Assembly (NCBI GenBank): GCA_000413015.1
Contig: KE332515.1
Span: 186,001-250,000 of the forward strand
Direction of reading: 5' to 3'
Length of the DNA stretch: 64,000 nucleotides
Source: Treponema socranskii subsp. paredis ATCC 35535
Lineage (GTDB): Bacteria > Spirochaetota > Spirochaetia > Treponematales > Treponemataceae
Below are positions 43,242-51,798 of this stretch, piece after piece. Position numbers and translations under genes: made by a program. Position 1 is the first letter of the stretch. Each line of letters begins with the position of its first letter. A model generated the notes under the pieces. The model saw only the letters and a program-made list of their open reading frames with translations. It had not been told where the DNA came from and did not search any database.

Positions 43242-44876
43242 ATGTATGTAATAAAATTAATAAAATATGTTTTTATCGCCGTCGTTTTATCCTTTGCGCT
43301 TTCGTCATGCAAATCGCTCGGCGAGCCGAAATCGGTTTATGAGCGATTGAACTACACTGAAAAAGACGTATACGAAAACGAAAAAAAACGCATCGCGGAT
43401 CTTGTAAAAACGGAACCGGTAAACGCGCTGTGGCATGCCGAACTTCTCGGAGATGCCGATGCGATTTCTCTGTGCCGGACGGCGGTCGCTCAAAAATACG
43501 ACGAAGCGATGGAAGCAAAAGACTATCTGTCCGCTTTGAAATATTACCGCTCACTTTCCGCAGTCGGTGCGGCATCCGTTTTACGCGGCAGCATGAGCGA
43601 AAGCGAATTGAGTGCATTGTGCGCTTCCGGCGTTCCCGGCCTTTCGGTCGATGCGGGCTGTCTTCCGAAAACGATCGCCGATTGCATCGATGCGACGGTG
43701 ACGGTGTGGATCGACCGCGGCATATCGATTAAAGACGGAGCGGGATACGCCGACCGCGTTATCGGTTCGGGTTTTTTTATTTCAAAAAACGGCTATATCG
43801 TAACGAACCATCACGTCATCGAAGACACGGTAAATCCGAAAAACGAAAAGTATTCGCGCCTCTACATCAAGCTCGCTTCCGATCCCGACACGCGCATTCC
43901 CGCAAAAGTCGTCGGCTACGATGCGGTGCTCGATTTGGCGCTGCTGAAAGCGGAAGTGGACGCGCCCTTCGTTTTTGCACTCGGTTCAAGCGCGGAATTG
44001 GGAATAGGCGACAGAGTGTCCGCTATAGGCACACCTCTCGGACTCGGCGGCACGCTTACGCAGGGCATCGTGTCGAACGTCGAGCGAAAGCTCTTTACGA
44101 CGGGAAGCGTTTTTCAAATAGATGCCGCGGTGAACTCCGGGAATTCCGGCGGCCCCCTTATAGATGCTCAAATGCGCGTGCAGGCGGTCGTGTTCGCGGG
44201 CATCGTACAGTACCAGGGCTTGAACTTTGCGATCCCCGTCGAATATCTGCGGCAGGATCTGCCGATGCTCTTCCGCGGCGGAAAACGCGAGCATCCGTGG
44301 ATGTGCGCGTACGGGCACACGAAAAAGACGAACGACGGAAAACAGAATATCGGACTTGAAGTGCAATACCTTATGCCCGGCGGAAGCATGTACCGTGCGG
44401 AATTCGCTGCAGGGGACGTCGTCACGTCTGCCGGCGGAAAAACGGTCGATTCGATCGAAGCGATGCAGGATATCCTGCGCTCTCATATCCCCGATACGAT
44501 CGTAAAATGCAGTTACGTGCGCGGCGATGCTTCGGGCGAAAAATACGTCTATCTTGCGCCCCGTCCCGACAACCCGGGCTACGAAATATATAAAAGCGAT
44601 TTGATTTCGGGTTCGTTCGTTCCGATTTTCGGCATGAAGCTCGCTTCTTCTTCGACCGTAAATCACCGCTCGTACACCGTCGTCGACGTACTCAAAGGCG
44701 GCATCGCCGATGAATCGGGGTTTTCGGAAAATGATCCGGTGAGCGTTTCGCGCATCGTATTTGCGGACGATAACGACGCTATGCACGTTTCGTTGTATAC
44801 GCGCAGAAAGAAAAAAGGTTTTCTCGACATCGCGATGGGATTGACGGCTCCTCTCGACAGTCCTTATTATTTTTAA
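43242..44876 (+). CDS. HtrA-like serine protease lipoprotein with PDZ domain
   Basis: 544 residues. Lipobox ALSSC near residue 23. An N-terminal extension of about 140 residues precedes the protease domain: VIGSGFFISKNGYIVTNHHVIED (His), VLDLALLK (Asp) and AAVNSGNSGGPLID (Ser) give the full DegP/HtrA triad. A PDZ-like segment (VVTSAGGKTVDSIEAMQDILRS) follows, then another divergent C-terminal domain. It is likely tethered to a membrane and works in envelope protein quality control. It is tightly coupled to the upstream exported protein. Confidence 0.85.
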   Translation: MYVIKLIKYVFIAVVLSFALSSCKSLGEPKSVYERLNYTEKDVYENEKKRIADLVKTEPVNALWHAELLGDADAISLCRTAVAQKYDEAMEAKDYLSALKYYRSLSAVGAASVLRGSMSESELSALCASGVPGLSVDAGCLPKTIADCIDATVTVWIDRGISIKDGAGYADRVIGSGFFISKNGYIVTNHHVIEDTVNPKNEKYSRLYIKLASDPDTRIPAKVVGYDAVLDLALLKAEVDAPFVFALGSSAELGIGDRVSAIGTPLGLGGTLTQGIVSNVERKLFTTGSVFQIDAAVNSGNSGGPLIDAQMRVQAVVFAGIVQYQGLNFAIPVEYLRQDLPMLFRGGKREHPWMCAYGHTKKTNDGKQNIGLEVQYLMPGGSMYRAEFAAGDVVTSAGGKTVDSIEAMQDILRSHIPDTIVKCSYVRGDASGEKYVYLAPRPDNPGYEIYKSDLISGSFVPIFGMKLASSSTVNHRSYTVVDVLKGGIADESGFSENDPVSVSRIVFADDNDAMHVSLYTRRKKKGFLDIAMGLTAPLDSPYYF

Positions 44877-44892
44877 TAATTTCGGAAGTGCT

Positions 44893-46695
44893 ATGGATTT
44901 AAAGTACAAACGCAATTTTTGCATTACGGCTCATATCGATCACGGAAAGTCGACGCTTTCCGACCGCCTCATTCAAAAGGGAAAAATCATCGACGAGCGG
45001 AAGATGAAAGACCAGCTCCTCGATACGATGGATATCGAACGGGAGAGAGGCATTACGATAAAAAGCCAAGCGGTGACGATTCCGTATACGGCAAAAGACG
45101 GAGTCGATTACGAACTCAATTTCGTCGATACGCCCGGCCACGTCGATTTTTCCTATGAAGTGTCCCGCGCCATCGCTTCGTGCGAAGGAGCGCTGCTGTT
45201 GATCGATGCGACGCAGGGTGTCGAATCGCAGACGGTGAGCAATATGTATATGGCGGTCGAACACGATCTCGTGATCATTCCGGTCATCAATAAAATCGAT
45301 TTGGCGTCGGCCGACGTCGAGGGGACAAAAGCGCAGATCACCAAAGAGCTCGGTCTCGACGGAGATGAAGCCGTCCTCGTGTCGGCGAAAACCGGCGTCG
45401 GAGTCGATGAACTTATGGAAGCGATTGTCGCCCGCCTTCCGCCGCCCAAGGGATCGCCCGACGGAAAACTCCGCGCGCTCATTTTCGACTGCAATTACAA
45501 CGAATACCGAGGCGTCGTCGTTCACGTGCGTATTATCGACGGAAGGGTAGAAAAAGACGATGTGATCCGCATGATGGCGGGTTCCGCCGATTACAAAGTC
45601 GAACAGGTCGGCGTATTTAAAATCGATTTTGAAGAAACCGACTGCCTCGAAGCGGGCGACGTCGGCTATATCATCGCGGGGATAAAAACCGTAAGCGACG
45701 TGCGCGTAGGAGATACGATCACGAATGCGGCCGATCCCGTCGAAAAAGCGATGCCCGGTTTTAAAGACGTAAAGCCCGTCGTCTACTCTTCCATCTATCC
45801 GATGGATTCGAACGAATACGAAGAGTTGAAAAACGCGCTCGAAAAATTAAAGCTCAACGATGCGAGTTTGATTTACGAAAAGGATAATTCGCTTGCCCTC
45901 GGAAACGGTTTCCGCTGCGGTTTTTTGGGACTGCTGCATCTCGAAGTCGTACAGGAGCGGCTTGAACGCGATTACGATCAGTCGGTTATCTTTACCGCCC
46001 CTTCAGTGCGCTACAAACTCGTTTTGACCGACGGCAAAGAGACGTACATCGATAATCCCTCGGAGTATCCTTCAGGCCGCATCAGAGAAGCCGAAGAGCC
46101 GTACATCAAAGCGTCGATCATAACTCCGTCTCAGTACCTCGGCTCGCTCATGGAGCTGTGCAAACAAAAACGGGGCGAGCAGACGAATATGATGTACCTC
46201 GATGAAAAGAGAGTCGAACTCGTCTACGAAATGCCGCTTGCCGAAGTGCTCTTCGATTTTTACGACAAACTCAAAAGCTACAGCCGCGGCTACGCTTCTT
46301 TCGATTATGAACTCATCGGCTACCGGCCGACAAAGCTTGCCAAAGTCGATTTTTTGGTAAACGGCAAACCCGTCGATGCGCTTTCCCAGCTGACCTTTGA
46401 AGGAAACGCGACCGAGCGCGCGCGGAGCGTATGCGAACGGCTCAAAGGCGAGATAAGCCGCGAACAGTTTAAGATCGCGATACAAGGCGCCATAGGCGGA
46501 CAGATCATCGCGCGGGAAACGGTGAGCCCCGTCCGCAAAGACGTGCTTGCAAAGTGTTACGGCGGCGATATCACGCGAAAGCGTAAACTCCTCGAAAAAC
46601 AAAAAGAAGGAAAAAAGCGCATGAAGATGGTCGGAAACGTCGCGATCCCGCAGTCGGCTTTCCTCGCCGTTCTCAAAGAGGGTGAAGAAAAATAA
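44893..46695 (+). CDS. lepA: Elongation factor 4 (LepA)
   Basis: 600 residues: GTPase motifs AHIDHGKST, RERGITIKSQAV, DTPGHVDF and NKIDLASAD; the EF4-specific C-terminal domain holds GQIIARETVSPVRKDVLAKCYGGDITRKRKLLEKQKEGKKRMK. It back-translocates stalled ribosomes. GGAAG lies upstream of the ATG. Confidence 0.97.
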   Translation: MDLKYKRNFCITAHIDHGKSTLSDRLIQKGKIIDERKMKDQLLDTMDIERERGITIKSQAVTIPYTAKDGVDYELNFVDTPGHVDFSYEVSRAIASCEGALLLIDATQGVESQTVSNMYMAVEHDLVIIPVINKIDLASADVEGTKAQITKELGLDGDEAVLVSAKTGVGVDELMEAIVARLPPPKGSPDGKLRALIFDCNYNEYRGVVVHVRIIDGRVEKDDVIRMMAGSADYKVEQVGVFKIDFEETDCLEAGDVGYIIAGIKTVSDVRVGDTITNAADPVEKAMPGFKDVKPVVYSSIYPMDSNEYEELKNALEKLKLNDASLIYEKDNSLALGNGFRCGFLGLLHLEVVQERLERDYDQSVIFTAPSVRYKLVLTDGKETYIDNPSEYPSGRIREAEEPYIKASIITPSQYLGSLMELCKQKRGEQTNMMYLDEKRVELVYEMPLAEVLFDFYDKLKSYSRGYASFDYELIGYRPTKLAKVDFLVNGKPVDALSQLTFEGNATERARSVCERLKGEISREQFKIAIQGAIGGQIIARETVSPVRKDVLAKCYGGDITRKRKLLEKQKEGKKRMKMVGNVAIPQSAFLAVLKEGEEK

Positions 46696-46698
46696 GGG

Positions 46699-48441
46699 TC
46701 AGCTGTCTTCCAAAATCGATTTTCCGACTGCAATGTCTTTGATAAAAAAATCGATTTCCGCTCTGACGCGCTTTAAAAACGACAGATCGAGAGAAGCTTT
46801 TAAGCCGTCGGGAAAATGCAGATAGAGGTATTCGCGGGAGGCGAGCAGCTTTTCGATTTCGGCGCTGCGCTCTTTTTCGCTCATGTTTTGCCCCGACGAT
46901 AAAATATTTTTTAAGCGTTCGAGCTCTCTCTCTTCTTCTTCGTAAAAATTTCGGACGGAGAGCGCTTTTCGTTTTGAGAACGCCGTCCCTTCGGCAATGG
47001 TTTTTTCCGCATATACCGCTTTTTCGTCCGCATCCTTTCGAGCACTATCCTTTTCGTCTTTCACACCGGCCGTATTACCGCTTTCCCGAATCAATTCGTC
47101 CGCACCTTTTTGCGGGATTCCCAAGTCGATGCCCGTCGTTCCCGCATCGAAGAGATTCGGCGATTCGGAAAAATAAGCGCGGAAGGTTTGGGCGTACGAG
47201 AAGAGGGCGGGGGAAGTGAAAAAAGGTATATCGCCTTTTCCGATAATTTTTTGCATAAAAGGAGAGAATGCCGCATCGTAATTTGCCGCAGGTGCGGTTT
47301 TGAAACTCGATGCAAGGCGCGCCGTATGAGCTTCGGTTCCGCGTGCGTGCGTCGTACCTGCGCGGTATGAAAAATCGAGTCCCGTAACGAAGACGGGAAC
47401 CTCTTCGGTTTTCCGAAGCATGAGAGCAATCTTCGTCGCGGTGAGCCCCACCGAACCGAGGGGCGGCATAACTTGAGGCAGGATGCGCCTTGCTACAAGA
47501 GAATCGAAAAAGACCGTGTCGTCGTAGTGCGGCGAAAAATAGCAGATATCGGCGCCGCACAGGTCGAAGAGTTTAGGCCACGACGTAATGCCCGCAAATA
47601 CGCGAAATCGCTTTCCGTTTGCGCCTAAAAAAAACGGAGCGATGAGCGACTGCGCTTCTTCGCACACGACTGCGTCAGGCTCGATGCCGAGACGGAAAAG
47701 CGGGGCAAGAGCGGCATCGGCTGCAACGATGTAAAACGCGCTTTGCACATTTCGGATGCTTCGCCCTGTTTTTTCCATGCTTTCACCCGCACCGAAAACG
47801 ATGATCGGTTTTTCAACCGACTGTGCAAGGCTTTCGATCGGGACGGAGCGGCTTATGCGCGCTATGTTACGGAAAAGATTTTTCGAAAAACGGCGTCCGA
47901 ATTTGATGAGCGTAACGCGATTTTTCCAAAAACGCATCACGGCATTTTCCGCAGCTTCCGTAAGCGCCGCATAGTACTGCGGAAAAAACTGCGTGCCTGC
48001 CGAAAAGTCCGCGCGCAAAACGCGGCGAAAGGTTCCCGCAGGGGGAAGGAGAGCTCCGCTTTTTGTTTCGGCGCGGCGGCTTGTGAGCATAAACGGGAGA
48101 TTCGGCAATTCCTCCGGCGAAAGCATCGCGAAATTAGGGATGGATGGAGGAATATATTTCAGCGAAAAATCGTACAGCGCCGTATCGAATTCGCATCCCA
48201 GTACAAAACAATTTTCAGGAAGCGAGGCGCACAATTCGGCAAGGCATAAGCACAGGACGGGGGAGCAGGCAAGCACGAGGGTGCCCGGTGCGACCGATTT
48301 CGACAAAACCGTGCGCTTGACCGATTTTTCAGGCGCGTATTTTGAATAGAGGTATCTGTCCTTATACAAAACGGAAAGCCCCCCTTCCGTTTGTACCGGT
48401 CGGGGATTTCCGTCATCGTTTTCAGTTAGTATTTCCCGCAT
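46699..48441 (-). CDS. DUF115 (MptE-like / MAF) family protein
   Basis: 580 residues. The core IIVFGAGESMEKTGRSIRN, FYIVAADAALAPLFRLGIEPDAVVCEE and PPLGSVGLTATKIAL, VPVFVTGLDFSYRAGTTHARG is the DUF115 fold shared by archaeal 6-hydroxymethylpterin kinases and motility-associated (MAF) glycosyltransferases. In spirochetes a role in flagellin or surface glycosylation is plausible but not shown. Its start lies inside the end of the SurA-like gene, so the two are co-translated. Confidence 0.75.
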   Translation of the reverse strand: MREILTENDDGNPRPVQTEGGLSVLYKDRYLYSKYAPEKSVKRTVLSKSVAPGTLVLACSPVLCLCLAELCASLPENCFVLGCEFDTALYDFSLKYIPPSIPNFAMLSPEELPNLPFMLTSRRAETKSGALLPPAGTFRRVLRADFSAGTQFFPQYYAALTEAAENAVMRFWKNRVTLIKFGRRFSKNLFRNIARISRSVPIESLAQSVEKPIIVFGAGESMEKTGRSIRNVQSAFYIVAADAALAPLFRLGIEPDAVVCEEAQSLIAPFFLGANGKRFRVFAGITSWPKLFDLCGADICYFSPHYDDTVFFDSLVARRILPQVMPPLGSVGLTATKIALMLRKTEEVPVFVTGLDFSYRAGTTHARGTEAHTARLASSFKTAPAANYDAAFSPFMQKIIGKGDIPFFTSPALFSYAQTFRAYFSESPNLFDAGTTGIDLGIPQKGADELIRESGNTAGVKDEKDSARKDADEKAVYAEKTIAEGTAFSKRKALSVRNFYEEEERELERLKNILSSGQNMSEKERSAEIEKLLASREYLYLHFPDGLKASLDLSFLKRVRAEIDFFIKDIAVGKSILEDS

Positions 48442-49897
48442 TCATAAAATAATTGAAGTATACCGTAAAGAGATCGTTTTTCAATTTCGGGCTCGCCATG
48501 AGCGCTGCAGATGCCGACTCTTCGTCGCTGCTTACGATCTGTCTCTCAATCGATGACGTGTTTTCCGACGGCTCGTCTTTTACTTCGTCCGTATACTGCA
48601 ATACAAGCACGTTTTTTCCGTTAACGACGGGCGATGAGATTTCATTGGACTTTAAGGAAAATGCCGTCTGCAAAAAGTTTTTGTTCGTATCGGCACCGGA
48701 AAGTCCTTGTATGCTCGTATCCACGGGATTGGCAAAGGGAACGTTTCCGTAGTTGAGCGGGAAGGGCGCGATGTCCGCGTTCACCGTATTGAATTTTTTT
48801 GCCGTTTTTTCAAAGCCGTTGATTGCGGCTTCCGCTGCAAAATTCTTTGCGATATCCGTATAATAATCTTCGATGCGTCCGGCTTCATTCGAGCGCAGAT
48901 AGCTCCACACGTCTTTTACCGTCTGTTCATTTGAAAAATCGGGGTCGGAAGCGTTGCCGTCCGCATGAAATACGGAAAAACCGATATTCGTTTCGATGAC
49001 GGCACTCGTTTCATCTTTTGCAAGGGAAAGCGCTTTTTCGATATCGTCGGAATTTTTTATGATACGTTCGATTTCATAGCGATATGAATTCGTCAATTTT
49101 CCGTTCGCATCGCTGTAGTTTTTTGAAGAATATTCGTTTACCGCGTCCGCAAACGTGATTTCGTTATTTTTGAGACGCTTTGCGACGGTTTCCGCTTTCG
49201 ATTTTTCGCCGCACGTGATGATCGACATATCGTATTTGATAAATTTCTGCGCGTTTGCGCGGCCGTAGGCTTCCTTTTCGCTGTCCGGATAATCGTCGGT
49301 ACTGAAAGACGCCATATCGAATCCTCGTTTTTCGGTACCGAAATTTTTAAAAAAAGCGATTTCGTTTTCGGACGATTTCAATCCGTAGAGCGCGTTTCCC
49401 GCAAACTGTTCGGAAGAACCGAACATATCGCCGGTATAACGGCTCATCGTAAGTTCTTCACGGATTTCCTTTTGCTTTTGTTCGATTTCCGACGCGGGGG
49501 TTTCTCTGTATTTGCGCTGCGAGTATTTGCCGTTTTCGAAAAAGTCCGGAAGCATTTCGCGGTTTACTGCGCTCTGCGGTACGGTATAACCGCTTTCGGC
49601 TACCGCCTGCATATATGCCAGTTTTTGCACGACGGCATTGAAGGCATAATTGAAAATATAATAATTGGACTGCGGGTCGAGTTGTCTGCCCTGATTTTGG
49701 AAAAACTCCGCATATCTTGAAACGTACTTTCTGAAATCGGAACCTTCTTCGAATTTTATTTTTTTGCCGTTGTACGATCCGAACGGAGGAAGCGTGTCTC
49801 GATTACCCCGTCCGACCAGGGCGGGAGCGAGGATGAAAGCAAAAGCCGATACAGCCAAAACGACGATAAGACCGGCAGTGTAAAATCCCTTTTTCAT
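48422..49897 (-). CDS. SurA/PpiD-like membrane-anchored periplasmic chaperone
   Basis: 491 residues from ATG 49897 with AAGGAT upstream; a longer frame exists but lacks a Shine-Dalgarno. One N-terminal membrane helix (KKGFYTAGLIVVLAVSAFAFILAPALVG) is followed by a SurA N-terminal-type helical domain (ADGNASDPD region later) and a divergent rotamase-like segment (AETVAKRLKNNEITFADAVNEYS). It resembles PpiD/SurA chaperones that help outer-membrane protein folding. It overlaps the DUF115 gene by 20 bp. Confidence 0.7.
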   Translation of the reverse strand: MKKGFYTAGLIVVLAVSAFAFILAPALVGRGNRDTLPPFGSYNGKKIKFEEGSDFRKYVSRYAEFFQNQGRQLDPQSNYYIFNYAFNAVVQKLAYMQAVAESGYTVPQSAVNREMLPDFFENGKYSQRKYRETPASEIEQKQKEIREELTMSRYTGDMFGSSEQFAGNALYGLKSSENEIAFFKNFGTEKRGFDMASFSTDDYPDSEKEAYGRANAQKFIKYDMSIITCGEKSKAETVAKRLKNNEITFADAVNEYSSKNYSDANGKLTNSYRYEIERIIKNSDDIEKALSLAKDETSAVIETNIGFSVFHADGNASDPDFSNEQTVKDVWSYLRSNEAGRIEDYYTDIAKNFAAEAAINGFEKTAKKFNTVNADIAPFPLNYGNVPFANPVDTSIQGLSGADTNKNFLQTAFSLKSNEISSPVVNGKNVLVLQYTDEVKDEPSENTSSIERQIVSSDEESASAALMASPKLKNDLFTVYFNYFMNAGNTN

Positions 49898-50013
49898 GAT
49901 AAAATCCTTATACCAATTCGTGTAAAATAGAAAATTGTATAATTTTATCACGATAAGGACGGAGTGTCAATTTACGGATCGCCGGCCGCCGTTCCGAAAC
50001 GCTTTTGCGCACT

Positions 50014-51177
50014 TTACCGACGGAGCTGCTTTCGCGTGCGGTAATACGTCTTTTTATCCGCATAGAGCATATCGTCGGCTTTACCGATAAGAGAAGAAGC
50101 GCATTCCTCGGGTGTTGTACATTTCGAATATCCTATACTGATCTTCAGTTCGTACGGCAGATTGAGCTTTTCAGATTTTTCGGCAAGGGTATTTCTGATT
50201 GCAGCGATGAATTGATCGGGTTCGGGTATGTGCTGAGCTTCGGCTATTATAATAAATTCGTCGCCGCCCCACCGGGCGATAAAGCTGTGATACGTACGTC
50301 CGATTTCCTGAAACGTTTCGGCAATGATTTTAAGCGCCCTGTCGCCTTCCAAGTGCCCGTAGGTATCGTTGATGTGTTTGAAGCTGTTTATATCCGCGAT
50401 AAAAAAATAAAGCGGACGGCTCTCGGAAACCGATGCAAGTTTATTTAAAAGCCTTTCGTCGGCGAGCCGTCTGTTGTTCAATCCGGTGAGCGCATCCCTG
50501 TAAATCTGCGATTCCTGAAGATTTGAAAAAACGATAAAAACTGCAAAAAGCATCGCCATTTCCAAAACCGGCAAATCGGGAATTATTTTATCGACAATGC
50601 CTGCGGCGAGCGGACAAAATAAAAAAGCGATGAGTGTAAAATATTCTTTTTTCTTCGTTGCAATTTTTGTTTGCCGCCATGCGATAAGAGCATGGACGGA
50701 GGCGAACAGAAGATAGGAAATGTCGAAAACGAGTTGAAGAGCGTAGAGCGGACCGCGAACGTATTTGCCGTCTGCGTCATAGTAAAAAAGCCATCCGGTA
50801 AAAGAAGATGCAAAGGCAAGGAGAATGATGATGCACATCGGTAAAGGGTACAGGTAATGAAAATATTTCGATTGCCATAACGGCGACTGCAGTTTCAATT
50901 CGGTATATTGAAACCAAAAGAACGCGCACACGCTGATCGAAATTATATTCATGATACTGAGCGCTTTGCCCCACGAAGAGGGAAGATAGCCGTGATTGCA
51001 CCATATCCATACGCTGTTCGTTATTAAAAAAACGGCATAGCCTGAAATGACGCCTCTGAATGCGCGCATTTCCGATTCGCTTCCGACATCGCTTGTAAGT
51101 TTCGTTGCGATGACGGAAGCTATGGCAAGACATATCACGGCTACGCAAAAATATGAAACGACATACGTGAATAACAC
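50014..51177 (-). CDS. Diguanylate cyclase with membrane sensor region
   Basis: 387 residues. Six to seven membrane helices (residues 5-215) are followed by a complete GGDEF domain: DALTGLNNRRLADE, FIADINSFKHINDTYGHLEGDRALK and the active site RWGGDEFII. It makes cyclic di-GMP, which controls motility in spirochetes. No I-site RxxD is obvious at the expected place. It sits beside a FliG-N-like gene and an MCP, a motility/chemotaxis neighbourhood. Confidence 0.9.
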   Translation of the reverse strand: MLFTYVVSYFCVAVICLAIASVIATKLTSDVGSESEMRAFRGVISGYAVFLITNSVWIWCNHGYLPSSWGKALSIMNIISISVCAFFWFQYTELKLQSPLWQSKYFHYLYPLPMCIIILLAFASSFTGWLFYYDADGKYVRGPLYALQLVFDISYLLFASVHALIAWRQTKIATKKKEYFTLIAFLFCPLAAGIVDKIIPDLPVLEMAMLFAVFIVFSNLQESQIYRDALTGLNNRRLADERLLNKLASVSESRPLYFFIADINSFKHINDTYGHLEGDRALKIIAETFQEIGRTYHSFIARWGGDEFIIIAEAQHIPEPDQFIAAIRNTLAEKSEKLNLPYELKISIGYSKCTTPEECASSLIGKADDMLYADKKTYYRTRKQLRR

Positions 51178-51345
51178 AAAACTCTCCCTCTCGTGTACTC
51201 CATCGAACGGTAAAATTATTTTTTATGGTAAAATTTTCGTGATTATACTATAAAATAAAAAAAAGTACTATCTTTTTTGAACAAATTTCGCTACAGTATA
51301 TTAAAGAAAACGGCAAGCGATGCCGTGCGATTTTTTGAGGTCTTC

Positions 51346-51723
51346 ATGAACGATTTTATAAAAACGGCCATACCGCATATATCGGGACTGCAAAAAGCGG
51401 CGATTTTGCTCGGCGAACTGGACCGAGATGCGAGCAGCGCCGTTTTCGCATGCCTGAATCTTTCCGATTCCGAGCGGAGAACGCTTACTTCCGCGTTCAA
51501 GCGGCTCGGACGGTACAATCCCCGCGACGAGCGGCAGGTTTTGCGTGAAAATGCGGTTTTACGGGAAGCGCTCGACTACGGAGCGGCAAAGGGTATTTTC
51601 ATTGCACCGCGGAAAGGAGCGGGGAAGACAGGCGCGGTGCGGAGTTCCGGCGACATCGCGCATATGGCAAAAACGGATCCCGATGCGGTTGCGAAAATAA
51701 TAAAAAATTGGCTTGAAGCGTAA
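51346..51723 (+). CDS. Small FliG-N-like protein with FliF-C-like tail
   Basis: 125 residues from ATG 51346 with GAGG upstream. Residues 11-60 (ISGLQKAAILLGELDRDASSAVFACLNLSDSERRTLTSAF) match the N-terminal domain of flagellar switch protein FliG, which docks on the MS-ring protein FliF. The last residues IAHMAKTDPDAVAKIIKNWLEA resemble the FliF C-terminal helix that FliG-N normally binds. The middle and motor domains of FliG are absent. It may be a dedicated rotor-associated protein. The FliF resemblance is my reading and needs testing. Confidence 0.6.
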   Translation: MNDFIKTAIPHISGLQKAAILLGELDRDASSAVFACLNLSDSERRTLTSAFKRLGRYNPRDERQVLRENAVLREALDYGAAKGIFIAPRKGAGKTGAVRSSGDIAHMAKTDPDAVAKIIKNWLEA

Positions 51724-51798
51724 TCGTACGCTTCGAATCCGCGGTAAAAGACCGCAAAACCCGAGCGCACGTATTTGGATTCGGTTCGAAAAACGGTT

